Shown piece by piece: positions 29,513 to 39,124 of a stretch of 64,000 nucleotides of DNA. Position numbers and translations under genes: made by a program. The stretch is from Hydrococcus rivularis NIES-593 (GTDB lineage: Bacteria > Cyanobacteriota > Cyanobacteriia > Cyanobacteriales > Microcystaceae), in assembly GCF_001904635.1 (NCBI RefSeq), contig NZ_MRCB01000026.1, positions 1 through 64,000 of the forward strand. Direction: 5' to 3'. The notes under the pieces were generated by a model. The model had not been told where the DNA came from, did not search any database, and saw only the letters and a program-made list of their open reading frames with translations. Position 1 is the stretch's first letter, and every line of letters starts with the position of its first letter.

Positions 29513-30142
29513 TCAATCAGCGATCGCGTTCATTAAAACTTCTGTCAGCGTCAGATTTTCCATTTCATCAAAGCTGACGGTATCGACAATATCAAATTTT
29601 GCTCCCAATCCTTGCAGGAGATCGTCCAATGACTTGAGATATTTAGCGACTCCAGGATCGCAACCTACTTGAATCAAAGAGATACCGAGTTCTTCATCTC
29701 GATCCATCTTGCGAGTGGCATTGAGAATTACTTCGCTGACTGCAATGCGATCGTCGGGTTCGCCATCGCTAACGACTAAAAATATCTCTCCTAACGGTTT
29801 TGTTTTCCCCGTTGCCTTGCGCTGAAAGTAGTTATTAATTGCATCTTGCAGGACAGCTACCAAGTTAGTACCGCCGCTTGGCTCATTTTCTTGAAAAATT
29901 CGTTCTACGTCGCTCGATGTTACGTTATCGTAGCGTTTGAATCGACTAGAAAACACATAAACTGTCATCCCATCGGCATCGAACTGCTCGCATTTTCTCG
30001 CTAAAGCTAAAGTAGATTCTCGAACTGCCTCCCATCGCGTTTGACCTCCCGCTTGCTCTACAGTAGACATACTGCCGCTTTTATCGATAATCAGCGTATA
30101 ATCTCGCGCTGCCAGAGAAGCGCTGTCAAACTTCATTTGCAT
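29513..30142 (-). CDS. VWA domain-containing protein
   Basis: The 209-residue single-domain protein has a complete von Willebrand A fold. The MIDAS metal site reads DKSGSMS (residues 20-26), with the later Thr (SGGTNLVAVL) and Asp (VVSDGEPDD) ligands. There is no signal peptide or TM, so it is cytosolic. VWA domains mediate metal-dependent protein binding; no MoxR ATPase or kinase partner is nearby. Function unknown. ATG 30142 is the first of two close in-frame ATG codons. Confidence 0.8.
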   Translation of the reverse strand: MQMKFDSASLAARDYTLIIDKSGSMSTVEQAGGQTRWEAVRESTLALARKCEQFDADGMTVYVFSSRFKRYDNVTSSDVERIFQENEPSGGTNLVAVLQDAINNYFQRKATGKTKPLGEIFLVVSDGEPDDRIAVSEVILNATRKMDRDEELGISLIQVGCDPGVAKYLKSLDDLLQGLGAKFDIVDTVSFDEMENLTLTEVLMNAIAD

Positions 30143-30543
30143 TTGAATCCTATAATTTACTAGGGAAGAGGGAAGCTACAAACTTAGGATTCCCCGAAAT
30201 TCTCTGGAAATAACAGCATCGATTAGTAGAAATCATCGCCAAGTACTGGCAACGATCGAACGGTATTGACTCTAATGTTTTGCTGCGCTAATGATTCTGG
30301 TATTCCGAAGACGCGATCGCCGATCGAAGTGAAGGAAAATAGAAAAAAGTGTCGATAAAGACAGTAGGCTGAGTGGAGAAGCCATTTTCTTTATACTTAA
30401 GTCTTCTCAACTATTTACGAAATTAAATAATAGTTATTGATAATTATTTAAGTAACTATCGATCTTACAATAGTTTTTATTATATCGGTGCTGGCTCGCC
30501 CCTCAAAAAAAATTGCATTTAATTTTACTTCTTTCTTTTGAGC
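30143..30543. other. 401-bp divergent intergenic region
   Basis: No gene seen. The part near 30430-30459 is very A+T-rich and holds a 7-bp inverted repeat (ATAGTTA ... TAACTAT) around a TTGATAATTATTTAA core that loosely resembles Fur-family operators but matches neither half well. It probably contains the promoter for the hydrolase-era pair. HIP1-like sites occur near 30315. Confidence 0.4.
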
Positions 30544-31683
30544 ATGATTCCTATTACTTCTCAAATCGATTTGCTGCAACTCGCTTCGGGCGATAATTTA
30601 TCTATTCAAGTTTATAAATTTATTGGCAAACAGCCGGGGAAAAAAGTTTATATACAATCCAATCTCCATGGATCTGAAATTGTTGGCAATGCAGTGATTC
30701 ATCAACTTATTGAATTTTTGAGAGAGCTAGATGAAGATCGAATAACTGGAGAAATTTGGTTGGTTCCTGTCTGCAATCCTTTGGGAACGAATCAAAGAAG
30801 TCACTTTTTTTCATCTGGAAGATTTAATAGTTACGATGGCAGAGATTGGAATCGCATTTTCTGGGATTATGAAAAAGACTGTGAAGATTTAGCAACTTTT
30901 GTAAAAACGCAAAAAAATCTGGGCATCAAAGAAGTCAGAAAAAATTTTTTAGAGAAACAAAAAGCTGCTTTTGCCAAACAATTAGAGCGAATCCAAAAAC
31001 CCAGTAGCGTTCCCTACAGAGATCGATATCGATATCAATTACAATCTTTGTGCTTGGACGCTGACTTTGTTATCGACATTCATAGTTCGAGCAACCAGGG
31101 AATTGATTACTTATACTGTTTTCACGGACGAGAAGAAAGTGCCAAATATTTTCTCTTAGAATACGGCATCTTAATGACTGAATACGACGGAAATGCTTTT
31201 GATGAAGCGTTTATGAAACCTTGGTTGGCTTTAGAAAAACAACTGACAAAATTGGGAAAAGCGATTAAATTTGATTTAGAAGCATGGACGTTAGAACTCG
31301 GTTCGGGAATGCAAATGAATCCAGAATCTGTTGAAGTGGGGGTAAGGGGAATTAAAAACTACCTTGCCTACAAAGGGATTCTGACTCTAGCAGAGTACTC
31401 CGTTAACTATCCAGCCTCGACTGAGATTCAATTAGTTAGAAGAGATCGAATTAAAAATTATTACGCGATCGCAGGAGGCATGATTCAAAAAAGGGTTCCC
31501 TTAAAAACTTCTGTTAAAGCAGGCGATCGCCTCTATCAACTCTTAAGTTTTAATAAAAGTGGAGACCTGCCAACCGCGATCGATATTTGCGCAGAAACCG
31601 ATGGATTAGTCTTCGATATTTCCACCAATCAATCGGTCAATCAAGGCGAATACGTTTTAGGAATTCTGAACTTTGAATTATGA
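30544..31683 (+). CDS. Succinylglutamate desuccinylase/aspartoacylase family hydrolase
   Basis: This zinc carboxypeptidase-like (M14-related) enzyme has the metal motif NLHGSEIVGN (His and Glu ligands) near residue 40 and the third ligand in VIDIHSSSNQG. A family-typical C-terminal beta-domain (PLKTSVKAGDRLYQLL; GLVFDIS; VNQGEYVLGIL) is present. Such enzymes remove acyl groups from N-acyl amino acids or related small molecules; the substrate cannot be deduced. ATG 30544 is preferred over TTG 30538. The stop overlaps the era start (ATGA at 31680-31683), so the two are translationally coupled. The gene is more A+T-rich than its neighbours. Confidence 0.83.
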   Translation: MIPITSQIDLLQLASGDNLSIQVYKFIGKQPGKKVYIQSNLHGSEIVGNAVIHQLIEFLRELDEDRITGEIWLVPVCNPLGTNQRSHFFSSGRFNSYDGRDWNRIFWDYEKDCEDLATFVKTQKNLGIKEVRKNFLEKQKAAFAKQLERIQKPSSVPYRDRYRYQLQSLCLDADFVIDIHSSSNQGIDYLYCFHGREESAKYFLLEYGILMTEYDGNAFDEAFMKPWLALEKQLTKLGKAIKFDLEAWTLELGSGMQMNPESVEVGVRGIKNYLAYKGILTLAEYSVNYPASTEIQLVRRDRIKNYYAIAGGMIQKRVPLKTSVKAGDRLYQLLSFNKSGDLPTAIDICAETDGLVFDISTNQSVNQGEYVLGILNFEL

Positions 31684-32630
31684 ATTCTGAAGAATTTGAC
31701 CAACAATCAACCCCTTTAGCCATTCCAACGCCGCCGCCGGGATTTAAATCTGGATTTGTCGGCATCATCGGTCGTCCCAACGTGGGCAAATCGACTCTAA
31801 TGAATCACCTAGTCGGGCACAAAGTTGCCATTGTTTCGCCCGTCGCGCAAACGACTCGCAATCGCCTTCAGGGAATTCTCACCACCGAGAAAGCGCAAAT
31901 TATTTTTGTCGATACCCCCGGAATCCATAAACCCCATCACGAACTCGGAAAAGTCCTCGTCAAAAATGCTATCAATGCCATTAATTCTGTTGATGTCGTA
32001 CTATTTGTCGTAGATAGTTCCGTCGAGGCGGGAGGCGGCGATCGCTACATCGTCGAACTACTAGAAAAAACGAAAACGTCAGTCATTTTAGGACTCAACA
32101 AAGCCGACTTACAACCTTCAGATTATCGAGCGATCGATGAGAGTTACACGTGCCTTGCCGAACCCCACAACTGGAAAATCGCTAAATTTTCTGCACTGAC
32201 GGGGGCAGGACTAGAAACGCTGCAAACTCTCTTAGTCGATTGTTTAGAACCCGGGCCTTACTATTATCCGCCCGATTTAATTACCGATCGCCCCGAACGC
32301 TTCATCATGGGAGAATTGATTCGCGAGCAAATTTTGCTGCTAACTCGCCAAGAAGTTCCTCACTCAGTTGCCGTCGTTATCGAACAAGTCGAAGAAACGC
32401 CAAAAATTACCCGCGTTCTCGCAGCTATCAATGTCGAACGAGAATCTCAAAAAGGAATTTTAATCGGCAAGGGTGGCGCTATGCTCAAGGCAATAGGAGT
32501 CGCTGCCCGCGAGCAAATCCAAAAGTTAATTGCAGGCGATGTTTACCTAAAACTATTTGTTAAAGTAGAACCCAAATGGCGGCAATCCCGCTTACAACTG
32601 GCAGAATTTGGCTATCGCGTCGAAGAATGA
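31680..32630 (+). CDS. era: GTPase Era
   Basis: This essential GTPase binds the 3' end of 16S rRNA and assists 30S assembly. G1 GRPNVGKST, G3 DTPGIHKPHHELG, G4 NKAD and the C-terminal KH domain with GKGGAMLKAIG (about 270-300) are intact. At 316 residues it is slightly longer than the bacterial norm because of a short N-terminal extension (residues 1-22, Pro-rich). The start overlaps the stop of the preceding hydrolase gene by four bases. Confidence 0.96.
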   Translation: MNSEEFDQQSTPLAIPTPPPGFKSGFVGIIGRPNVGKSTLMNHLVGHKVAIVSPVAQTTRNRLQGILTTEKAQIIFVDTPGIHKPHHELGKVLVKNAINAINSVDVVLFVVDSSVEAGGGDRYIVELLEKTKTSVILGLNKADLQPSDYRAIDESYTCLAEPHNWKIAKFSALTGAGLETLQTLLVDCLEPGPYYYPPDLITDRPERFIMGELIREQILLLTRQEVPHSVAVVIEQVEETPKITRVLAAINVERESQKGILIGKGGAMLKAIGVAAREQIQKLIAGDVYLKLFVKVEPKWRQSRLQLAEFGYRVEE

Positions 32631-33122
32631 TCGAAAAAACTCCATGCTCCTGACTCTTTTTTCATGAAATTAGTTGCCAAAATGTACTAGAAATATATTC
32701 AAGATTGTATTTCTGAGACAAATATTGGGTACATTGACTGTAGATAGTAGATAACTGTCAAAGGCAAGAGTATATTAAGGAGTGAAACGCGAAGACTTCC
32801 CTAACCGTAACATTTTTAGCTCTATCGTCGAGCCAAAATCTCAAGCTTGGAGGGAAAATTGGCTTCTGCAAGTTTTTCAGCCAGCGCCAGCTATCGGGGC
32901 GACAATGGCTATCCTCTGTCCATCGCTCGGCAGATGGGGAAAAAGGCCAAACCGTCCGATCGCATTAAGTTATTAGGATTCAAAAAAATTAAACTCGCGA
33001 TCGCTAACCGCGACGCTTTCCATCGAGCTTTTGCCGAACCAATAATCCAAACTATACAAAAACAAGTAAACGAAATCTTTACATCTTATTCATCTTTTAC
33101 TATTAGTTGACCTTCAGCCAAC
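32631..33122. other. 492-bp region between era and the CheA-like gene, with a possible small or decayed ORF
   Basis: A plus-strand frame open from about 32820 to 33110 encodes residues such as SASYRGDNGYPLSIARQMGKKA and FKKIKLAIANRDAFHRAFAEP, which look more protein-like than chance. Its only starts are TTG codons (32847) and there is no clear ribosome-binding site. It may be a small gene, the 3' remnant of a longer one, or unused. The first 150 bases after era hold nothing recognisable. Confidence 0.35.
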
Positions 33123-36100
33123 TTGCCAGGACAAAGACCTATGAGCCGCGACCCAAAACAAAACGATCGAGCTGACAACTTTCTAGGCGATCGAGAAATT
33201 GCCGAACTTCTCGACAACTTAGAAGATAGCCCGACTTCAGCATCTGCCAACGACAGCTTTGATGAGTTTGGGAGTTTGTTTAATGAAGATTTCTCAACAG
33301 ACTCAACTGATTCTGGCATGCTATCGGACAACCTCCCAGACCGAATCACTTTCTCAGAGCTGCCATCGGACGATGAAATCAGCGAGATCTTTAGCGAAGA
33401 CTTGTCCTGGAAAGAAGATCGCTCGTCTTTGCCAGAGCGCGATCGATGGCTTGACTTCTCCGATACAGAAATTCAGAGTCAGGAAAATACAACAACTTCT
33501 GCATCGGATTTTCTAGACGACGAGCTAGCTACTTTCCTTTCCGAAGAATCCTTCGACGGAAGTTCCGCCCAACCAATCGCCGAGGCGGCTTCCTTAGACG
33601 ACGAGCTAGCCACCTTCCTTTTCGAAGAAGCCGCCGACGGCAATGTCGCCGATGGAACAAGCACAACTCCGCAATCGAGCGATTGGGACGAACTTAAGCA
33701 GTTATTGGCTGGAGACGATCTCGAAGAAGCTTACTCTCCGACCGCTTGGAATTCGCCTGCCATACCCGCACCAACGCCAGTTACGGAGGAAGAATTGCTA
33801 GCGTTTGGCGAATCCGATCTTGATGACTTAGCAGCAATGCTAGAAGAACCGACGACTGCGCCTGCTAGCAGAACCCCAGAACCAAATATTTTTGAGGATT
33901 TAGAAGCGCTACTCGGCGATTCTCCGGCTGCTATGAACGTTCCTTTGGCAAGCAACAAGAACAATAGCTCGGACGATGAATTCCAAGATTTAGAAAAACT
34001 GCTAGAAAAAGCAGAGGGAACGATAAGCTCATCCTCTGCGGCTCAACCGGCTAGCATAGCCCCGCGCCTACAAGCCCGCACCCGCGTACCCAAGGCAAAA
34101 CTCTTCGATCAGACCATGCGGGTGCCCGTCAAGCAACTGGACAATCTCAGCAACCTCATCGGGGAATTGGTTGTCAAACGAAACGCCCTAGAAGACGACC
34201 AGGAACGCTTGCGGCAATCTTTGGATAATTTGCTCAATCAGGTGCAGACGCTGAGCGAGATGGGCGCGAGAATGCACGATCTTTACGAGCGAACTCTCCT
34301 AGAGGGCGCTCTGCTGGCCAGCCGCAATCAAAATAACTCCTTTGCCGGCTCAGAATCTAACGCCCTCCCAACCGCTAACGCAGATGCGTCTAGCGGCAAC
34401 GCGAGCTACCCAATCGAGCGCGAGTTAGATGCACTGGAGATCGATCGTTTCACGGGCTTCCACCTCCTCTCGCAGGAGATGATCGAGCTAATCGTCCGCA
34501 TCAGAGAATCCACCTCGGACATTCAGTTTCTCGTAGACGATACCGACCAAGTAACGCGAACGCTGCGGCAAGTCACGACCCAACTGCAAGAAGGAATGAC
34601 CAAATCCAGAATGGTGCCCTTTGCTCAAACGGCAGATCGCTTGCCTCGTGCCATTCGGGAAGTTTCCATGCGGCTTAATAAACAGGCGAAGTTATACGTC
34701 GAGGGCAAGGATGTCTTGATCGATAAGATGATCCTCGAGCAACTGTATAACCCGATGACGCACCTGGTCAATAACGCGATCGCCCACGGGATCGAAACCC
34801 CAGAAGAACGGCTCAAAAATGGCAAACCCCCCGAAGGTCGCGTCACCGTTCGCGCCTTCATTCAAGGAAACCAAACCGTAATCACCGTCTCCGACGACGG
34901 CGCGGGCATCAATCCAGAAAGAGTCAAATTCAAAGCGATTGAAAAAGGTCTGATTACCCAGGCGCAGGCGAGAACTTTATCTAAGCAAGAAGTCTACGAT
35001 TTTCTCTTCCACCCCGGCTTTAGTACCAAAGACAAAGCCGATGACTTTGCGGGCAGAGGTGTCGGTCTAGACGTGGTTTACACCAGCCTCAGCGAAATTC
35101 GCGGAACCGTCAGCATTGACTCTGCCATCGGCAAGGGAACTACCTTTACCATTCGCTTGCCATTGACGCTGAGTATTTGTAAGGCACTGTGTTGTGAGAG
35201 CGAGCGATCGCGAATTGCCTTCCCCATCGATGGGATAGAAGACACAAAAGATTACTCGCCCAGCGAGCTGTTTGCAGATGAAGAAGGACGCAAATGCATT
35301 CGCTGGCGCGAGATGGAACTGCCGATCTATCGCCTGAGCGAGCTGCTCAATTACAATCGTCAAGTCAGTCGCCGAGCTTCCTACGCCAACAAGCCGCCAG
35401 AAGAGCTGATTTCGATTGTCGTGCTTCGCAGCGCAGGTAACTTGCTAGCCCTGCAAATCGATCGGACCATCGGAGAGCAAGAAATCGTTATTAAACAAAT
35501 CGAAGGTCCTATTCCCAAACCCGCTGGCATCGCTGGAGCTACCGTATTGGGGGATGGAAGCGTCATGCCCATCGGCGACGTTCTCGAACTGATCGAAATC
35601 GCTCAAGGACGGATGCGGACAGACAGCAGCGGCAGTCTGTGGAAGAAAACCTACGTCCCGATTCAGGAAGAAGAAGACGTCAGAAGCGAACCCACCGTAC
35701 TCATCGTGGACGACTCGATTACCGTTCGCCAGTTACTATCGCTCAGCTTCAGTAAAGCCGGCTATCGGGTAGAGCAAGCCCGCGACGGTCAGGAAGCTCT
35801 AGAAAAACTGCAATCCGGTTTGCCTTGCGATATCGTCTTCTGCGATATCGAAATGCCGAGAATGAACGGCTTGGAGCTACTGTCTCACCTCCAGCAAGAT
35901 GCGAGACTCTCAGAGATTCCTATTGCCCTGCTCACCTCTCGCGGCGCTCAGCGACATCGAACGGTGGCAGCCAAATTGGGAGCTAGCGGCTACTTTACCA
36001 AACCTTACACCGAAAAAGACTTGCTCGATGCAGCAGCCAGAATGCTCAAAGGAGAAGTTTTGCTCCCCGGCAGTACTAAAACCTCCAGGGCAAGCAATCC

Positions 36101-36581
36101 AGCAGTGGACGATTTCTCTGAGGCAGAAGTTTTTTCGCCCGGACTTTCGACCGTAGAGACTCGTCCTGCTAAATCTGAAAATTTAGTCTTGATTGTGGAC
36201 GATTCGGTAATGGTGCGCGAGATGCTCTCAATGACCTTTAATAAAGCTGGATACCGAGTCGAACCCGCCCGCGACGGTCAGGAAGCGTGGGAAAAACTTC
36301 GCGGGGGTTTGTCTTGCGACCTGATTTTGTGCGATATCGAAATGCCGAGGATGAATGGCTTGGAACTGCTATCGCGCCTTCAGGAAGACGAAAAGCTCTC
36401 TGCTATCCCCATGGCAATGATCACGTCTCGCGGCGCCCAAAAAATGCAAAACATAGCTGCCGAGAAAGGTGCTAAAGGATATTTTGTCAAGCCTTATATT
36501 GAAGAAGTTTTGCTAGATGCAGCCAAGCGCTTGATTGCTGGGGAAGTCTTGCTCAGGAAAAGCAGTGCCGTAGAAGAATAA
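33123..36581 (+). CDS. CheA-like hybrid histidine kinase lacking HPt, with two C-terminal receiver domains
   Basis: Order: an acidic, low-complexity N-terminal ~320 residues with repeated DDELATFL and DLEALL-like motifs; P3 dimerisation region (about 330-500); HATPase with HLVNNAIAHGIE, DDGAGI and GRGVGLDVV (about 540-680); CheW-like P5 domain (about 690-840); REC1 (about 855-975) and REC2 (about 1020-1140), each with DIEMPRMNG phospho-Asp and a TSRGAQ segment. No His-containing HPt (P1) domain is visible, so phosphate would have to enter from a separate protein, as in split PilL-type kinases of cyanobacterial twitching systems (inference). No che/pil genes are adjacent. A 36-bp palindromic terminator follows. 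Confidence 0.85.
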   Translation: MPGQRPMSRDPKQNDRADNFLGDREIAELLDNLEDSPTSASANDSFDEFGSLFNEDFSTDSTDSGMLSDNLPDRITFSELPSDDEISEIFSEDLSWKEDRSSLPERDRWLDFSDTEIQSQENTTTSASDFLDDELATFLSEESFDGSSAQPIAEAASLDDELATFLFEEAADGNVADGTSTTPQSSDWDELKQLLAGDDLEEAYSPTAWNSPAIPAPTPVTEEELLAFGESDLDDLAAMLEEPTTAPASRTPEPNIFEDLEALLGDSPAAMNVPLASNKNNSSDDEFQDLEKLLEKAEGTISSSSAAQPASIAPRLQARTRVPKAKLFDQTMRVPVKQLDNLSNLIGELVVKRNALEDDQERLRQSLDNLLNQVQTLSEMGARMHDLYERTLLEGALLASRNQNNSFAGSESNALPTANADASSGNASYPIERELDALEIDRFTGFHLLSQEMIELIVRIRESTSDIQFLVDDTDQVTRTLRQVTTQLQEGMTKSRMVPFAQTADRLPRAIREVSMRLNKQAKLYVEGKDVLIDKMILEQLYNPMTHLVNNAIAHGIETPEERLKNGKPPEGRVTVRAFIQGNQTVITVSDDGAGINPERVKFKAIEKGLITQAQARTLSKQEVYDFLFHPGFSTKDKADDFAGRGVGLDVVYTSLSEIRGTVSIDSAIGKGTTFTIRLPLTLSICKALCCESERSRIAFPIDGIEDTKDYSPSELFADEEGRKCIRWREMELPIYRLSELLNYNRQVSRRASYANKPPEELISIVVLRSAGNLLALQIDRTIGEQEIVIKQIEGPIPKPAGIAGATVLGDGSVMPIGDVLELIEIAQGRMRTDSSGSLWKKTYVPIQEEEDVRSEPTVLIVDDSITVRQLLSLSFSKAGYRVEQARDGQEALEKLQSGLPCDIVFCDIEMPRMNGLELLSHLQQDARLSEIPIALLTSRGAQRHRTVAAKLGASGYFTKPYTEKDLLDAAARMLKGEVLLPGSTKTSRASNPAVDDFSEAEVFSPGLSTVETRPAKSENLVLIVDDSVMVREMLSMTFNKAGYRVEPARDGQEAWEKLRGGLSCDLILCDIEMPRMNGLELLSRLQEDEKLSAIPMAMITSRGAQKMQNIAAEKGAKGYFVKPYIEEVLLDAAKRLIAGEVLLRKSSAVEE

Positions 36582-36596
36582 TTGGAAAATAAAGAT

Positions 36597-36636
36597 AGAA
36601 GCCAGCACTGGCAATTGCCAGTGCTGGCTTCTTTTA
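36597..36636 (+). terminator. Rho-independent terminator of the CheA-like gene
   Basis: A perfect 36-bp palindrome (36597-36632; half site AGAAGCCAGCACTGGCAA) is followed by a short T run. It begins 15 bases after the stop at 36581. Confidence 0.85.
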
Positions 36637-36831
36637 ATCTCACTCTTAGCGATCGCCAAATTCTTGTTAAGATTTAATAAATCTGGATGTTTAGTACTCA
36701 AGATCCTGGTTCCGGGTTATGACTCGGAAGTTTCTGCGATCGCCAAAGTACTGGTTTCAAAGTCAATTTTTGCAGTTCCCATCTATTGAAACCATTAGCT
36801 GAGATTGAATCAATAACAGAGGGAGGTTTCT

Positions 36832-37884
36832 GTGGCTCTATATGCCGATCTACACCGTCATTTGGGGGGATCTGTCGTTCCGCGCATTCTCTGGCGATAT
36901 TTTCAACGCCATAGTCCCGACCTAGCACAGCGATTTCCCCAATATCGAGAGTTTGAAGAATTTTACACCCGCGAACGCAATACTCTAGATGAGTATTTAG
37001 AATTGCATACTCTAGTAGAAAGCGTTCAAACCGAACAAACTCTGCCTTACTTTATCTATCGCCTGATTCGGGGAGCCTATATCTTTGAGAATTTGGCGTA
37101 TCTAGAATTGCGTTATACTCCTTATCTGCGCACTTCCGAGAAATTCAGCCAATTTGAGCGCATCGAACAAATGCAAACCATTGTTGAGATTGTCGGGAAG
37201 GCAAGTCAGGTAAAAGAGTATCCCATTGTTACCAGTCAGATTCTCTGCATGCACTCGCGGCTACCCTATGAGGTCAATAAAGCAATCGTCGATCTAGCAG
37301 CCGACATGAGAGATTATGTCTGCGCGATTGACGTGGCAGGCGGAGATGCTCACTATGCCCAAAGATTAGACGAATTTGTCGGATTGTATGAGTACGCGCG
37401 ATCGCTCGGTCTCAACACCACGGGCCATCTTTATGAAACAACCGATGGCTGCTATCCCGAACTGCTTCCCTATTTAATGCGAATCGGACACGGCATTCAA
37501 ATTCCCTTACTATATCCAGAGTTATTAAAAGAAATTGCTCGGTGTAATCAATGTCTGGAAATCTGCCCGACGACCTATCTGAAAACGGGGACTTTAGACA
37601 GTTTATACGAACTCAAAGTCGTCTTCGATCGCTGTTTTGAAGCAGGGGTAGATATTGCCATATGTACCGACAACGCTGGGTTGCATAACGTGCGTTTGCC
37701 ATTCGAGTACGAAAATCTGCTCACGCAAGACGTAATCGATTTCAAACAATTACAAGCTTGTCAGGATGCAGCCTTTCGTCACGCTTTTGCTTGGCCCTAC
37801 GGTCAGCGTCCTGCGACCCTATTAATGGGGTTGCTGCAAGAGACTTACTCACAAGATGAAGAGGATAGCTTGTTAGCGCTTTAA
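36832..37884 (+). CDS. Adenosine deaminase superfamily protein
   Basis: The TIM-barrel metal-dependent deaminase fold is complete: DLHRHLGGS (two His ligands, residues 6-8), HLYE (metal His and catalytic Glu of the HxxE pattern, about 203-206), RIGHG (catalytic His) and CTDNAGLHN with the metal Asp. In canonical enzymes the last motif has two aspartates; here the second is Asn, suggesting a substrate other than adenosine. ADA-family members hydrolyse amino groups of purines or related rings. GTG 36832 follows GGGAGG, a good ribosome-binding site. Cytosolic, apparently monocistronic. Confidence 0.8.
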   Translation: MALYADLHRHLGGSVVPRILWRYFQRHSPDLAQRFPQYREFEEFYTRERNTLDEYLELHTLVESVQTEQTLPYFIYRLIRGAYIFENLAYLELRYTPYLRTSEKFSQFERIEQMQTIVEIVGKASQVKEYPIVTSQILCMHSRLPYEVNKAIVDLAADMRDYVCAIDVAGGDAHYAQRLDEFVGLYEYARSLGLNTTGHLYETTDGCYPELLPYLMRIGHGIQIPLLYPELLKEIARCNQCLEICPTTYLKTGTLDSLYELKVVFDRCFEAGVDIAICTDNAGLHNVRLPFEYENLLTQDVIDFKQLQACQDAAFRHAFAWPYGQRPATLLMGLLQETYSQDEEDSLLAL

Positions 37885-38227
37885 GTCAATTTTTTGAAAG
37901 TGTTAGCGGTAGAGTGGGTACTTTTCATCAGTTCATCAGGACTAAAGTGCCCACCTTACACCTTTTTGTTAGAGCGGAGCCGATTAATCAGTCATAATAG
38001 TGTAGCGCGAGCATCTCGCTCGCGACTCTTCTTCTTTAATTACGAATTATCAAGCCCCTGCCACTCAAAAGGATACACTCACGAGTAACAGCCTTAACGA
38101 TCGCACTAAAGTTCTCTTCAATTAATAAATTTTTTCTGAGTTACTCAGCATTTACCAGAATTAAAGGCTCAAAATAGAAGTAGTCGTTTGACGCGATCGC
38201 AAAAATTATTGTTAGGGTCCTTAAAAT
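37885..38227. other. 343-bp intergenic region with a GCGAGC-type hairpin
   Basis: No gene seen. A short hairpin repeat lies at 38007-38023 (GCGAGC, loop ATCTC, GCTCGC). A related hairpin sits at 51829-51845. The rest is ordinary A+T-rich sequence, probably including the promoter of the HdrB-like gene near 38100-38220. Confidence 0.5.
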
Positions 38228-39121
38228 ATGCTTCGATATGCTTATTTTCCTGGCTGTGTTGCCCAGGGAGCTTGCCGCGAGCTGTATATGTCCACAGCTG
38301 TTTTGACACAAGCACTTGGAATTGAATTGGTCGAACTCAAAAAAGCGGCTTGTTGCGGTTCTGGAACCTACAAAGAAGACTCTCAGCTTCTAGAAGATAC
38401 CGTTAACGCTCGCAACATTGCCCTAGCCGAATCCCTCAATCTTCCCCTGCTCACCCATTGCAGCACCTGCCAAGGAGTTATCGGTCACGTAGACGAACGC
38501 CTCAAGGAAGCGAAGGAGAATAACCCCGCCTACCTCGAACAAGTCAACGAGTTTTTGGCAAAAGAACATTGTTCTCCCTACCGAGGAACCAGCCAAGTCA
38601 AACACCTACTTTGGGCGTTGGTGGGCGATTATGGACTCGAACGGCTACAGGAAAGGGTGACCAAAAAGTTGAGCGGGCTTAATTGCGCGGCGTTTTATGG
38701 CTGTTATTTGTTGCGGGCGCAGAAATCCATTCCCTTCGATAATCCCTTTCAACCAGAGTCGATGGAAAATGTCTTCCGTACTCTAGGAGCAAATCCGATT
38801 TACTACCGAGGACGGACTCAGTGTTGCGGTTGGCCCCTTTCTAGTTACGCTACCACCCAAGCCTTTAAAATGGCGGGAGCGCACATTCAAGAAGCGATTG
38901 AAGCGGGTGCAGATTGCATGGTAACTCCTTGTCCTCTATGCCATCTCAATCTCGATTCCCGACAGCCAGAGGTTGAAAAGGTCATTGGAAAAAAATTGGG
39001 TTTGCCAGTGTTGCACTTGCCGCAGCTAGTGGCTTTAGCAGTGGGCATCGAACCTGAGAAACTAGGACTCAATCGCCACGTCGTCTCGACCAAACCCGTT
39101 TTGGAAAAACTAGGATTCTAG
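38228..39121 (+). CDS. HdrB-like (CCG-domain) iron-sulfur protein
   Basis: Two cysteine-rich CCG units are present: C10, C42-C43, C78, C81 and C159, C199-C200, C235, C238. In heterodisulfide reductase subunit B the two CCG units bind a pair of noncubane clusters that reduce disulfides. Cyanobacteria lack methanogenesis, so a disulfide-reductase or quinone-linked role (as in SdhE-type subunits) is inferred. No HdrA or HdrC is adjacent. The acylphosphatase starts four bases downstream, so the two are probably co-transcribed. ATG 38228 gives the conserved MLRYAYFPGCVAQGA opening. Confidence 0.88.
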   Translation: MLRYAYFPGCVAQGACRELYMSTAVLTQALGIELVELKKAACCGSGTYKEDSQLLEDTVNARNIALAESLNLPLLTHCSTCQGVIGHVDERLKEAKENNPAYLEQVNEFLAKEHCSPYRGTSQVKHLLWALVGDYGLERLQERVTKKLSGLNCAAFYGCYLLRAQKSIPFDNPFQPESMENVFRTLGANPIYYRGRTQCCGWPLSSYATTQAFKMAGAHIQEAIEAGADCMVTPCPLCHLNLDSRQPEVEKVIGKKLGLPVLHLPQLVALAVGIEPEKLGLNRHVVSTKPVLEKLGF

Positions 39122-39124
39122 CCG

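Noticed and set aside
30430-30459. Fur/Zur box upstream of the aspartoacylase-like gene
   Set aside because: The core TTGATAATTATTTAAG fits one half-site only, so this is too weak for an assignment.
37894-38088. 64-codon plus-strand frame after the adenosine deaminase-like gene
   Set aside because: It runs through a hairpin repeat, has no ribosome-binding site and no protein-like pattern.
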